Shown here piece after piece: positions 53,947 to 62,601 of a stretch of DNA of 64,000 nucleotides. The notes below the pieces were generated by a model, which saw only the letters and a list, made by a program, of their open reading frames with translations, searched no databases and was not told the origin of the DNA. This DNA is from CAYTIB01 sp964437725 (GTDB lineage: Bacteria > UBA8248 > JACPRG01 > G963555815): contig CAYTIB010000007.1 in NCBI GenBank assembly GCA_964437725.1, forward strand, positions 1 through 64,000. The letters are read 5' to 3'. The position numbers and the translations under genes were made by a program. Position 1 is the stretch's first letter. Each line of letters begins with the position of its first letter.

Positions 53947-54945
53947 TCAACACTCAACACCCAGTTCCGCCATGAACCTTCGGTACTGAACCGCAATGGA
54001 GTCCGGAGCCTTGATGTGGAGTTCCTCTGACAGATCTAGTGGTAACTCTTCTGGACGCTGCCTTTCCACGATAACTCGATCTTGTTCAGTTACAACTTCT
54101 TGAAGCTCATCAATACCGGTAACCGAACCCTCTTCGGGTTCAAAGTTCCGATAAATCGTTAGAAAACGGGTGGTTTCCTTAGCAGTGTTCGGACAGGAAT
54201 AATTCAGATAGACCTCTTTATGTCCATTGGGCTCTTCCTTCCTCTGATAGATCGTAAACGGTCGAAATACACTGTAATTACGGACATGCGGAAGGGCGAT
54301 AGTCTTATTTGCTGGAACATCCACTTGAAAGTGCAAAATCTCTCCGTTACGCTCAACTTGCGTCTCTGATACTCTCGGTTGTTCCGGACTGCCTAAAATC
54401 CCCCGGTGGACAAAAGCAAAATGTGCTTGATCAAAGAAATTTTCAGTTGCTCTACCTGCACTTGTCTTCCAAACCCATTTATTTTTAAATATTGGATTGT
54501 ACTCCGACGTCTCCGCTAGTGGACAATCTGGGATGGGAGTACGGGGATTCTCGGACATGCAAACCCACACCATTCCATACCGTTCGGCCACCTGATATTT
54601 GGTAAGACAAGCACGCTTGGGAATGGGGTGCTCATCAGAAATAGACGGAATGCGCGTGCAATTCCCCCCACGGTCATACTCCCACCCATGGTAACAGCAT
54701 ATCAACCGATCGTTCTCAATATGACCAAGAGATATCGGCGTGCCCCGATGGACGCAAAGGTCGGAGAATGCAGACAACTCCTCCCCTATTCTGCAAACAA
54801 CTATATCCTCGGCTAGAAGTTGAACCGGGAAAATTTCATTCTCCCTAACATCCTCCGACCAAGCTACAACGTGCCAGTAATCACGCAAATTCGGCCAGAG
54901 CATTCCATTCGTAATTGGTGTCTTTTCAATTGCGCTTTTTACCAT
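53947..54945 (-). CDS. Rieske non-haem iron oxygenase, catalytic subunit
   Basis: 332 aa. The Rieske cluster motifs CVHRG and CCYHGWEYD lie in the N-terminal domain; the mononuclear iron motif N-x2-D-x2-H-x4-H appears in ENFFDQAHFAFVH. Organisation matches single-subunit oxygenases such as VanA-type O-demethylases or phthalate/carbazole-like enzymes. ATG 54945 follows AGGGGAGTAGGA; the longer 54981 start was not used. No ferredoxin or reductase is adjacent; a Rieske ferredoxin lies far away at 20725. Part of the seven-gene catabolic block. Confidence 0.9.
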   Translation of the reverse strand: MVKSAIEKTPITNGMLWPNLRDYWHVVAWSEDVRENEIFPVQLLAEDIVVCRIGEELSAFSDLCVHRGTPISLGHIENDRLICCYHGWEYDRGGNCTRIPSISDEHPIPKRACLTKYQVAERYGMVWVCMSENPRTPIPDCPLAETSEYNPIFKNKWVWKTSAGRATENFFDQAHFAFVHRGILGSPEQPRVSETQVERNGEILHFQVDVPANKTIALPHVRNYSVFRPFTIYQRKEEPNGHKEVYLNYSCPNTAKETTRFLTIYRNFEPEEGSVTGIDELQEVVTEQDRVIVERQRPEELPLDLSEELHIKAPDSIAVQYRRFMAELGVEC

Positions 54946-55062
54946 TCCTACTCCCCTCTCTTCGTCTAGCCATTCACACAATTCAACAGGTCTTAGTCAT
55001 CCCAAGTCAAATCAAGATCTCTGGATTTGAAATTCATATTTGTTCGACAAGTGGATCATTTT

Positions 55063-55827
55063 CTAAGGAAAAACTTCGCGATACTTGTCCATCATCCCCC
55101 GCTCCTCATACCACAGCAGAGTCTCAACTGATTTACCCGTGCCCTCCACTTCAGTTAGAAGGTGCAAAAGGGGCTCAACCACGTGCTCAGGAGTCATGCA
55201 AATATTATGTACGAAATACTCCCGTGGGGTGTCGGCCTGAAAATTTGTGTCGGCCATCGTAGGACAAAAAGCATTCACACGAACACCGTGCTTCTCCATT
55301 TGCGCCGAAAGACAATGGTTAAAACCCTCTACAGCATATTTTGTCGTCGTATAAGGGATGCAGCGAATATCTTTATACTTAAACCGAGCCGTGGTCGACG
55401 AAATATTTACAATATGTCCCGATTTCCGTTCGACCATGTGAGGGAGAACTGCTTTGGAACAAAGGAACATGCCCCGCACATTCACGGCAAACACCCTATC
55501 CCATTCTTCCACACTGCACTCGGTCAAATCGCCACTTGGAGCATTAATCCCTGCATTGTTAATCAAAACATCAATCTGGCCAAACCGATCGTGCGTGGTC
55601 CTTACCATATCTTCTACTTGCTCTTCTAATGACACATCGACTCCCACAGCAATGGATGAACCTCCTGCCTTTTCTATCTCCCGAACAACACGCTCCGCAT
55701 TAGCCTTATTGACGTCAGCTACCGTTACATTCATCCCCTCTTTAGCAAGCGCTATACTCTCCTGCTCGCCGAAACCTGTTCCGCCTCCAGTCACGATTAC
55801 GGTCTGTCCTGCCAGTTTACTCACCAC
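55063..55827 (-). CDS. Short-chain dehydrogenase/reductase
   Basis: 254 aa SDR. Cofactor motif TGGGTGFG at the N-terminus, NNAG, the catalytic Ser in VNISSTTA, Tyr-x3-Lys in YTTTKYA, and CPTMADT. Acts on a hydroxyl/keto group in the pathway of its neighbours. It lies 42 bp after the alpha/beta hydrolase and 117 bp before the Rieske oxygenase. Confidence 0.9.
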   Translation of the reverse strand: MVSKLAGQTVIVTGGGTGFGEQESIALAKEGMNVTVADVNKANAERVVREIEKAGGSSIAVGVDVSLEEQVEDMVRTTHDRFGQIDVLINNAGINAPSGDLTECSVEEWDRVFAVNVRGMFLCSKAVLPHMVERKSGHIVNISSTTARFKYKDIRCIPYTTTKYAVEGFNHCLSAQMEKHGVRVNAFCPTMADTNFQADTPREYFVHNICMTPEHVVEPLLHLLTEVEGTGKSVETLLWYEERGMMDKYREVFP

Positions 55828-55869
55828 GAATCAGTCTCCTATGGATTCTATCCAACAGACGAGTTATTT

Positions 55870-56664
55870 TTACCCAACCAAACGTCTACGAACTATGGAG
55901 GTATAAGGCTCCGCATTCAGAACAGCCGGGTAGTGCCCCCCCGTCATCAAAGTGTGCTGCTCAGCATCCGAATATCTTTCTCTAACCTCGATTCTGATTG
56001 CTTCACTCATGATTGGGTCATCCTCGCAGTCGATAATGACGACCCGAGAATCCGGGATTCCTAAAGGCAAGACTGGTACAGCCGTTGCCATGGTCATCAT
56101 TCGGGACTTGAGGGTTTCAGGTGTCTGAACACCCTCCCCAACTTGATCTAGCATCAACTCCTTTAATTCCATCATATTCGGATTTGATATGTCATAGTTT
56201 TCAATATACCCCAAAAACCGTTCCCGAATCGCTTCTAGCGACATTGCTTCTATTTCCTCGGGCTTCTGCCCCTTCGCCTGGATTGAACTAGCATCGATTA
56301 GTGAATTGGCAATGAAAAGCGTCTCAATCCTTTCGGGGTTTCGAAGGGCAAAAATTTGTGCCCAATACCCACCAATAGATGATCCCAACAGGTTTGTCTT
56401 TTGCAATCCTTTTCTGTGACAAAACTCATCCAATCCATCAGAAAGTTTCTCTGGGCTCGGATCAGCCGGATAGGACAAAGCGATTAGTTTCACCTGATCA
56501 CCAAGAGACAATATCTGCTTGTAAAATACATCTCCAGTCCCCTGCATTCCGGGCATCATGATAAGGGAAGGACCAGGTCCCGCACTCTCAACGTAAATCC
56601 ACTCCTCCCCGTTGATTTTCTCTGTTTTTCGAGCATACTTGCTCCTGTACTCCTGAAAGCTCAT
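55870..56664 (-). CDS. Alpha/beta hydrolase
   Basis: 264 aa. MPGMQGTGDVFY forms the oxyanion region, GSSIGGYWAQ the nucleophile elbow, and the final TGGHYPAVLN holds the catalytic His; an acidic residue lies in IDCEDDPIM. First gene of the minus-strand block 56664-48645. Likely an esterase, amidase or C-C hydrolase feeding the SDR and oxygenase steps. Substrate not known. Confidence 0.85.
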   Translation of the reverse strand: MSFQEYRSKYARKTEKINGEEWIYVESAGPGPSLIMMPGMQGTGDVFYKQILSLGDQVKLIALSYPADPSPEKLSDGLDEFCHRKGLQKTNLLGSSIGGYWAQIFALRNPERIETLFIANSLIDASSIQAKGQKPEEIEAMSLEAIRERFLGYIENYDISNPNMMELKELMLDQVGEGVQTPETLKSRMMTMATAVPVLPLGIPDSRVVIIDCEDDPIMSEAIRIEVRERYSDAEQHTLMTGGHYPAVLNAEPYTSIVRRRLVG

Positions 56665-57000
56665 CCCTGAGAATCCCCCTAATCCACAGATTAATCGAAA
56701 CGCAACTGGCGTTCCCCATTTAAGCAGGTGAAACTAAATGCTTACACCCAAAGGAAAACGAAAGCCAAGAATAACTAATCATAGCTTTCAAATATCACAA
56801 AGCAATGGTCCTATTATAAAGCAGATAGATTGACTGCCAAGTTTTTCACCTCAGCTATTCGACAGGTTTTAGAACACCTGATCAGTGTTAATTAACCTCC
56901 AAAGTAGTATCTTCGGTCCACAACATATTGAAATTTCATTGTAGGATGGGATCGAAGGCAATCAAAATAGTGGTTACAACACCCTAATGGAGGATTCGAG
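56665..57000. other. Divergent promoter region between the catabolic block and the glycosyltransferase
   Basis: No gene. Contains a spaced inverted repeat CAGGT-N8-ACCTG (56863-56880) that could be an operator, and GGAGG about eight bases before the GTG at 57001. No clear -35/-10 pair found. Confidence 0.4.
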
Positions 57001-58362
57001 GTGAATCGGTCACCTCTTCCAATCGTTTACGTTGCTTCTCATGGGGGGTTTCACTCAGAGAAGCATCCCTTGGGGGGTGGGGCCACCGTTTCTCAGCAAC
57101 TTGTTAAGGCATGGAGTTCAGATCCTGCAATCTCCCTAACTCTTCTTTCTCCGAGTTCTCAACCACATAAACTCCCAGAAAACATACGATACGTCCATCT
57201 TCCCGTACTGAAAAACAACGTTAATCCCGCTCAACTAAACCGAAGAAGTTATGCCCGCTTTTGCCGAAGGTTTGAGAAGGCCACCACATCGTACCTCGAA
57301 TCTCTGCAAAACCAATGGTCATCTCCATCTTCCTTTGCAGTCTTGTCCAATGATATTTGTGAAGGAATAAATTTTAAGCGTGTGGCCGCTATGGGAATTC
57401 CAATAACTACTATTTTCCACGTAGACGTGGTCGATTTCTTTTCTCGAATATATCTCGGTACTAAAAAAGGCCCCCCACTGAGACTGGTGAAATTCTTCCG
57501 GTGGGCAGAGGGAACTTATCTAGCCAAGCTTTTCCCAGATGTCTTGAGGCTGGTCTTCGAAAAACAAGCAAGCTGCATCCGATACTCTTCAAAAATTGTC
57601 GTTCCATCAAACTCAATGCAACATGTTCTCAAACGATGCTACCCAGATGACATTGCCGGGAAAACCAGTATTGTGCCATGGGGAAGTTGGGAAGATTCGA
57701 CCTCTGAAATAGAGGTTAAAAGGGAAACAGAAAAAGCCATCCGAGATTTCGATCTTCGGCAGGGAACCACTATTTTACTTACAATGAGCCGGATATCTCC
57801 AGAAAAAGGCATCGAGCGCCTCCTTAATGCTCTTCTCCTTTGGGAAAAAGAAATCAAAGAAGGAAGGAATAATTATACACACTCTTATAAACCACAAAAC
57901 GTCCGAGTTCTTATTTGCGGAAGCGCAGCATTTATGGGAGGAAAAAGGTACGCAGCAAAGATTAAAAAAACCGCTTCCAAGCTACAACATGTCCGGGTGG
58001 CATTCCCAGGGCAAGTCAGTGGAGCAAAAAAACGGGCCCTATTTCAGCTTGCAGACCTCTTTATCTCCCCCTCTCTTCACGAAAGCTACGGTCTGTCTTT
58101 GGTCGAAGCTCTACGACATGGAATCCCAACGGTCTCAAGCACAACATACGGGGCCCTCCAAATATCAAACAAAAAAACCGGCCGGATCGTAGACATGGAA
58201 GGCAAACATGGGCCACTCCGCCTTCTTGAAACCATCAAAGAGATTATTGGGAACACGGAAGAGCTAAGGACGATGAAGAAGGAGGCCTTGCACGCCGGCC
58301 GGTTCATGGACTTTGAAACCAGCGCGAGAACTCTTAAAGAAATAATAGGCAGGACTATCTGA
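57001..58362 (+). CDS. Glycosyltransferase family 4
   Basis: 453 aa cytoplasmic GT-B glycosyltransferase. The acceptor half begins IVYVASHGGFHSEKHPLGGGATV, and the donor half contains TMSRISPEKGIERLLNAL, the FISPSLHESYGLSLVEALRHGIPTVSS E-x7-E motif and GRIVDMEG. Such enzymes add a sugar from a nucleotide donor to polysaccharide, lipid or small molecule. GTG start with GGAGG eight bases upstream. Single gene, convergent with the tiny gene at 58363 directly abutting its stop. Confidence 0.9.
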   Translation: MNRSPLPIVYVASHGGFHSEKHPLGGGATVSQQLVKAWSSDPAISLTLLSPSSQPHKLPENIRYVHLPVLKNNVNPAQLNRRSYARFCRRFEKATTSYLESLQNQWSSPSSFAVLSNDICEGINFKRVAAMGIPITTIFHVDVVDFFSRIYLGTKKGPPLRLVKFFRWAEGTYLAKLFPDVLRLVFEKQASCIRYSSKIVVPSNSMQHVLKRCYPDDIAGKTSIVPWGSWEDSTSEIEVKRETEKAIRDFDLRQGTTILLTMSRISPEKGIERLLNALLLWEKEIKEGRNNYTHSYKPQNVRVLICGSAAFMGGKRYAAKIKKTASKLQHVRVAFPGQVSGAKKRALFQLADLFISPSLHESYGLSLVEALRHGIPTVSSTTYGALQISNKKTGRIVDMEGKHGPLRLLETIKEIIGNTEELRTMKKEALHAGRFMDFETSARTLKEIIGRTI

Positions 58363-58452
58363 TTACTTCTTCTTATGGCGATTTCTTGACGTAAGCTTTT
58401 TGTGCTTATGTTTGCGCATCTTTTTTCTGCGCTTCTTCACAACACTGCTCAT
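58363..58452 (-). CDS. Tiny basic AURKAIP1/COX24-domain protein
   Basis: 29 aa: MSSVVKKRRKKMRKHKHKKL then TSRNRHKKK. More than half the residues are Lys, Arg or His. The VVKKRRKKM-x-KHKHKKL pattern is that of the AURKAIP1/COX24 (PF08213) small proteins found in many bacteria and of mitochondrial ribosome-associated COX24. AGGGG lies nine bases before the ATG. The stop codon touches the glycosyltransferase stop, so the two are tail-to-tail with no spacer. It is probably a ribosome-associated peptide. Confidence 0.8.
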   Translation of the reverse strand: MSSVVKKRRKKMRKHKHKKLTSRNRHKKK

Positions 58453-58694
58453 CAGCCAAACCCCTAAAGTCTAATTCTTCACCCACACAGTCAAAACTTG
58501 AACAAGGATCACCTGAGACAGGCAATTGCAAACTGAAACCCTGCCCTGAGGAATATAGTCAATGCAACACCTAAAAGCAAATAAGGGTAGAAGCAAAAGG
58601 GCCTAAGGGGGAATGGCTACCTTCCCTTTTCCTATGGACTTTCGTAACATAAGTCAGTGTTTCTTGACCATTTAAACTCTTTAAGGAGAAATCA

Positions 58695-59159
58695 ATGAGG
58701 GAAATTTTACATACCACTCGTTCCCGCGTCGAGAAAGATGAAGGTGTAGTTCGTCGAGCATACATCGAAGAATTTCCCGATCCCGTACGATTTGGAATGC
58801 ACCCTGGAATCAAGGCAATATACGGTGTAGAAACCCCAGAGGACCTACCAGCAACCCTCGACTACATAGTAACTGCCGTCGCCTCCTGAATGACTGGAAA
58901 TTTTGGAGGCGCGCTGGAAGCGCGCGGAATCTCAAGTCATCCGAATAAACTTTCCGCAAAGGTTGAAGGGGACATAGAGAAAATAGACGGAAAGACGTAT
59001 ATCAGCCGAATACGGGTTCATTACAACGTAAAAGTACCTAAGGGGAAACGAGAAGAGGCAGAACGCGCATTGGAAGTCCACGAAAGCAAGTGCACTGCCT
59101 CCCAAAGTGTGAAACGGGGAATCGAGATCGAATACTCCGGAGACATCGTCGAAGAATGA
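58695..59159 (+). CDS. OsmC-family selenoprotein (in-frame TGA read as Sec65)
   Basis: Two abutting open frames in the same frame, 64 codons and 89 codons, separated only by TGA at 58887-58889. Joined they form one 154-aa OsmC-like protein. The first half has RVEKDEGVVRRAYIEE and PEDLPATLDYIVTAVAS; the second has MTGNFGGALEARGI and ESKCTASQSVKRGIEI. In this family the AVAS-x-MTG position is the peroxidatic Cys and Cys133 is the second conserved Cys. OsmC/Ohr proteins reduce organic hydroperoxides. AAGGAG precedes only the first ATG; the second has no ribosome-binding site. A SECIS-like hairpin follows the TGA. A terminator lies at 59303-59339. Alternative: a nonsense-mutated pseudogene, less likely because the TGA is at the exact Cys site and both halves are otherwise intact. 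Confidence 0.82.
58909..58925 (+). promoter_or_regulatory. Putative bacterial SECIS hairpin for Sec65
   Basis: Six perfect GC pairs (GCGCGC with GCGCGC) close a five-base loop TGGAA. The loop begins 26 nt after the TGA and its second base is G; bacterial SECIS elements need an apical loop about 16-37 nt downstream with a G in the first two positions. The hairpin lies inside the coding frame, as required. Confidence 0.75.
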
Positions 59160-59302
59160 TCCACCGGACCCGCGGATTAGGGATTTTGCACATTGTCATT
59201 TTCACCCTTAGCTAAGTTTTGACAATGAGACCAACTATCTTGCTTCGGCAAAACCTGAACGCTTGATTAAATATAGACCAACGCTACTCCAGAGTTTCTG
59301 AT

Positions 59303-59339
59303 ATAGGTTTGGTCAGTTCAAAATACTGGCCAAACCTAT
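59303..59339 (+). terminator. Terminator after the OsmC-like gene
   Basis: Fifteen paired bases with one G-T pair: ATAGGTTTGGTCAGT against ACTGGCCAAACCTAT, seven-base loop, then TTTT. Lies between the OsmC-like gene and the minus-strand hydrolase, so it may also act against read-through from either side. Confidence 0.8.
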
Positions 59340-59341
59340 TT

Positions 59342-60208
59342 TCACCGCACCATATTTTCCTTCACAAATGCAAATATATCTCGTTCATATTGGGCAACTA
59401 CTCCTTCATTCGCTCCTAAATATGCTGTAAAAGACGCGGCTCCGACCCTGACCTGACTAACTCTCTCAAGCGATCCTGAATGGAATGAGTGTCCCGCATT
59501 TTCATAGAAAATAAATCTAATTGGCCGCTCATTTTCTTGAAGTGATTGTACCCATTTTCCTACAGAAATAGGCGAGAATGGAAAAGTTCTCTTCCATATG
59601 TAATCAGTTTCAAAACGGCCTCCCCAATTGTCCATTTTCCCCTGAGCGATAATTGTTGGAACCTTCAGATCACCTAGTTCTCTTCCCGCTGCGGCCGGTG
59701 CCTCAGAGATTACTCCCTTGATTTTATCAGTCGTTAGCTTTGATGCTTCATGAAGCACAACTCTCCCACCGTTTGAGATTCCATATAGAAAGATATTTCG
59801 ATTGTCCCAACCTTTTCTGTTAATGGCATAATCAACTGCCCCCTTAAAAACACCCCATATCATGTTCTGCTTGCCAAGGTTGGAAAATTCGTACCTGACC
59901 CATTTCCAATCAAGTCCATTCATCTCATATGCATCAAAAGAAATAGTGGCAAACCCGTTTCGGCGAAACATTGAAATCCGAGCACGGTCAGAATTACGGT
60001 ACCCTGCACCACCATGTGCATAAACCATTACAGGAGGAAGCTTTTTACTACTCGGGGTCCAAATCTCAACGGCGGGATGAGTTGGATCAAAACGCGCAAC
60101 AGGACCGGTAGTAGTAAGTAACCCCTTGGATCCGATTTTTTTTAGCGCGGGGGTAATGGAGCATGAGGCAACAAAAAGAACCAATAAGATAAATACTAAA
60201 ACCCACAT
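59342..60208 (-). CDS. Alpha/beta hydrolase, lipoprotein (dienelactone hydrolase-like)
   Basis: 288 aa. N-terminal hydrophobic run ends FVASC, a lipobox, so the protein is likely lipid-anchored. YAHGGAGYRNSD contains the oxyanion region, YGISNGGR the nucleophile motif, and NAGHSFH the catalytic His. The nearest broad relatives are dienelactone hydrolases and exported esterases. It lies 17 bp after hemH and is probably in the hemE-hemH transcript. Confidence 0.87.
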   Translation of the reverse strand: MWVLVFILLVLFVASCSITPALKKIGSKGLLTTTGPVARFDPTHPAVEIWTPSSKKLPPVMVYAHGGAGYRNSDRARISMFRRNGFATISFDAYEMNGLDWKWVRYEFSNLGKQNMIWGVFKGAVDYAINRKGWDNRNIFLYGISNGGRVVLHEASKLTTDKIKGVISEAPAAAGRELGDLKVPTIIAQGKMDNWGGRFETDYIWKRTFPFSPISVGKWVQSLQENERPIRFIFYENAGHSFHSGSLERVSQVRVGAASFTAYLGANEGVVAQYERDIFAFVKENMVR

Positions 60209-60225
60209 ACTGTTGAAGAAAAACT

Positions 60226-61170
60226 TTAGTATAATTGCTCCTGGCCTTTCTTGGAAACCTCTAATACTTTCTCCGCAAGCATTCGAATAAACTTGGGATG
60301 ATCGCTAACGGTACCCACTCTGTGTAACATTATCCCAATACCTTGAGCGATTTCTGCTGCTTCAATGTCCAGATCAAAAAGTACCTCCATGTGGTCACAA
60401 AGAAAACCGATTGGAATCAGAACAACATCTTCGACACCACGCTTTGCAGCCTCGCGAATTACCTCCTCAACATCCGGCTCCAACCAGGATTCGCTGGGGT
60501 TGCCACTTCGGCTCTGATAGGCCATCGTCCACTTTTTCACTCCAGCCGATTCTGCGACCGCGGCAGAAGATTCGCCGAATTCCTCCACATAGTGGGACAG
60601 CCTGGCCATTTCCGAGGGAATCGAATGCGCTGTGAAGATGAACAATGCTTTTTCACTACGGGAAGAATCAATAGAATTTAGCGTTTCATTAAGACGCTCC
60701 GCAGCGGCTTCAACAAAAAGCGGATGGTCATGCCATCCTCCGATATAATCCACATTTGGAGCGGACTTTCCCAGCCTCCGAAGGCCCTCCCGAACCGATG
60801 ATTGATAGGCATCCCAACTAGCTTTAGTCCGATGGGGAGCCATGACTACTCCCAGAATATTCCGAATGCCTTTTGAGGACATCTCCCTCAGAATATCGGC
60901 AATGAATGGATGCCAATTTCGCATCCCCACATAGACCGGAACGAAAACACCCGATTCTTCCAATTCAATCTTCAGAGCCTTTGACTGCCGGATAGTTAGT
61001 TCGTTAAAGGGAGAATACCCTCCACAAATTTCATAGTGATGCTCCACCTCATCAATTCGACTCGAGGGTACCTTGCGGTTTTTAAGAACTGTTTCCAAAA
61101 ACGGGCGGACCTCTGCACGTTCAGTTGGACCACCAAATCCTATCAAAAGAATCCCATCATACATAAACAC
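60226..61170 (-). CDS. hemH: Ferrochelatase
   Basis: 314 aa iron chelatase that inserts Fe(II) into the porphyrin near the end of haem synthesis. LLIGFGGP, HHYEICGGYSPFNELT, TAHSIP with the metal-site His, YQSRSGNPSESWLEPD and IGFLCDHMEVLFDLD are conserved. Whether it uses protoporphyrin or coproporphyrin cannot be decided here. The GTG start overlaps the hemE stop by one base (TAGTG); ATG 61164 is an alternative. Confidence 0.95.
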   Translation of the reverse strand: MFMYDGILLIGFGGPTERAEVRPFLETVLKNRKVPSSRIDEVEHHYEICGGYSPFNELTIRQSKALKIELEESGVFVPVYVGMRNWHPFIADILREMSSKGIRNILGVVMAPHRTKASWDAYQSSVREGLRRLGKSAPNVDYIGGWHDHPLFVEAAAERLNETLNSIDSSRSEKALFIFTAHSIPSEMARLSHYVEEFGESSAAVAESAGVKKWTMAYQSRSGNPSESWLEPDVEEVIREAAKRGVEDVVLIPIGFLCDHMEVLFDLDIEAAEIAQGIGIMLHRVGTVSDHPKFIRMLAEKVLEVSKKGQEQLY

Positions 61171-62231
61171 TATTTCCGAATACTCATTTCATGAACCATA
61201 TCAATTAATGCGATGACATTCTCCACTGGAGTGTCAGGTAAGACCCCATGCCCTAAATTGAAAATGTGCCCTTCCCTGCCGCAGGCCTGTTGGAGAATCC
61301 GCCAGGCCTGTTCTCGAATCTGAACCAAATCTGTAAGTAGAACAGTCGGATCAAGATTTCCCTGCACAGCCACATCCCCAAGGATTTCCCAGGCAGCATC
61401 TAACTCTATTCGGAATTCCACTCCGATAACATCTCCCCCCGCCGCTTTGATTTGCTCCAGAAACAAACCTGTCCCTGTACCAAAATGAATAATGGGCACG
61501 CCCGGTCTCAAGCCCTCGACCAACGCACGCGAATGGGGCTGAACATACACAGCATAATCCGAAGGAGAAAGGCACCCTACCCAACTATCGAATATTTGAA
61601 CGGCTTGAACACCGGCGGAAATTTGACAATTGAGATAATCTACCAATCCACAAACAAGCTTTTCCATAAGAGCATGCCAAGCACCGGCATCCTGATACAT
61701 CAACCTTTTTGTGTATGCATAGTTCTTGGAGCTACCTCCTTCAATCGCATACGAAGCCAAGGTGAAAGGTGCTCCCGCAAAACCGATTAGCGGAATATTG
61801 GCAGGCAAAGCTGCCCGAGAAAGGCGAATCGTTTCGAAAACAAAAGAAAGCGATTCTTCTGGGTTGATCTCAGACAAACGTTCCACGTCAGCAGTTTCCC
61901 GAACAGGGTTTCGGATAAGTGGTCCATCCCCCTTGGTGTATTCCAAATTCAAACCCATGGGTTCGAGAATTGGAAGGAGATCAGAAAACAAGATAGCGGC
62001 GTCTGCTCCTATCTTCAAAGCCGCGTGAACTGTAACTTCCGATGCTAACTTCGGATTTTTGCAAAGATCAAGAAAGGAAACCTCTTTTCGAATCTCCCGA
62101 TATTCTTTCATATATCGGCCGGCCTGCCGCATGAGCCAAATGGGCGTATGAGGGGTCTTCTCGCGTCGGCAGGCCTTAAGAAAAGGCGAATTCTTTAATT
62201 CTTCTGGAAGGCAAATAACCTCGGAACTCAA
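61170..62231 (-). CDS. hemE: Uroporphyrinogen decarboxylase
   Basis: 353 aa cytoplasmic enzyme converting uroporphyrinogen III to coproporphyrinogen III. The signature WLMRQAGRYMKEYR, the catalytic Asp in LFSDLLPI, FAGAPFTLASY and NLGHGVLPDTPVENV are conserved. GVEFRIELD replaces the more usual GVDWR. It is translationally coupled to hemH. Confidence 0.96.
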   Translation of the reverse strand: MSSEVICLPEELKNSPFLKACRREKTPHTPIWLMRQAGRYMKEYREIRKEVSFLDLCKNPKLASEVTVHAALKIGADAAILFSDLLPILEPMGLNLEYTKGDGPLIRNPVRETADVERLSEINPEESLSFVFETIRLSRAALPANIPLIGFAGAPFTLASYAIEGGSSKNYAYTKRLMYQDAGAWHALMEKLVCGLVDYLNCQISAGVQAVQIFDSWVGCLSPSDYAVYVQPHSRALVEGLRPGVPIIHFGTGTGLFLEQIKAAGGDVIGVEFRIELDAAWEILGDVAVQGNLDPTVLLTDLVQIREQAWRILQQACGREGHIFNLGHGVLPDTPVENVIALIDMVHEMSIRK

Positions 62232-62601
62232 TTTAACCCTCAGCTAGTATATGTATCAAACAAAAAAATTCTGTTTACAACAGGCCCTTCGCCAAACCCC
62301 TGACAGGAGAAAGCACATAAATTTACCTCACCTAACCTGTGGACACTGATTCCTCGGAAAAGGACCAAACGGATGGCTAGGCAGACTCCTCGTTAAACAA
62401 TCTTTTCGAAAATGGAGAGTTGGCTCATCCAATTCCAAAGATTGTACCTCCAATTTTGGGTCGTATGAATCTAATTGCAATGGTAACCTAAAATTAAAAT
62501 TAAGTAGTCTTCCAACATCGACAAAGTGGTAAGATGCTAGCCAGAAAAATCCCGCGCACGACAATATAGATTCAATCAATTTGTTATAGGAGAAACCGAG
62601 A
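62232..62601. other. Divergent intergenic region before the MBL hydrolase
   Basis: No supported gene; the minus-strand open frame at 62328-62609 has no family-like pattern and overlaps the start of the MBL gene. A good AGGAG lies before GTG 62602. Confidence 0.5.

Noticed and set aside
58890..59159. Independent 89-aa gene starting at the ATG after the TGA
   Set aside because: No ribosome-binding site, lacks the N-terminal half of the OsmC fold, and shares its frame with the preceding 64 codons; read as the second half of one selenoprotein.
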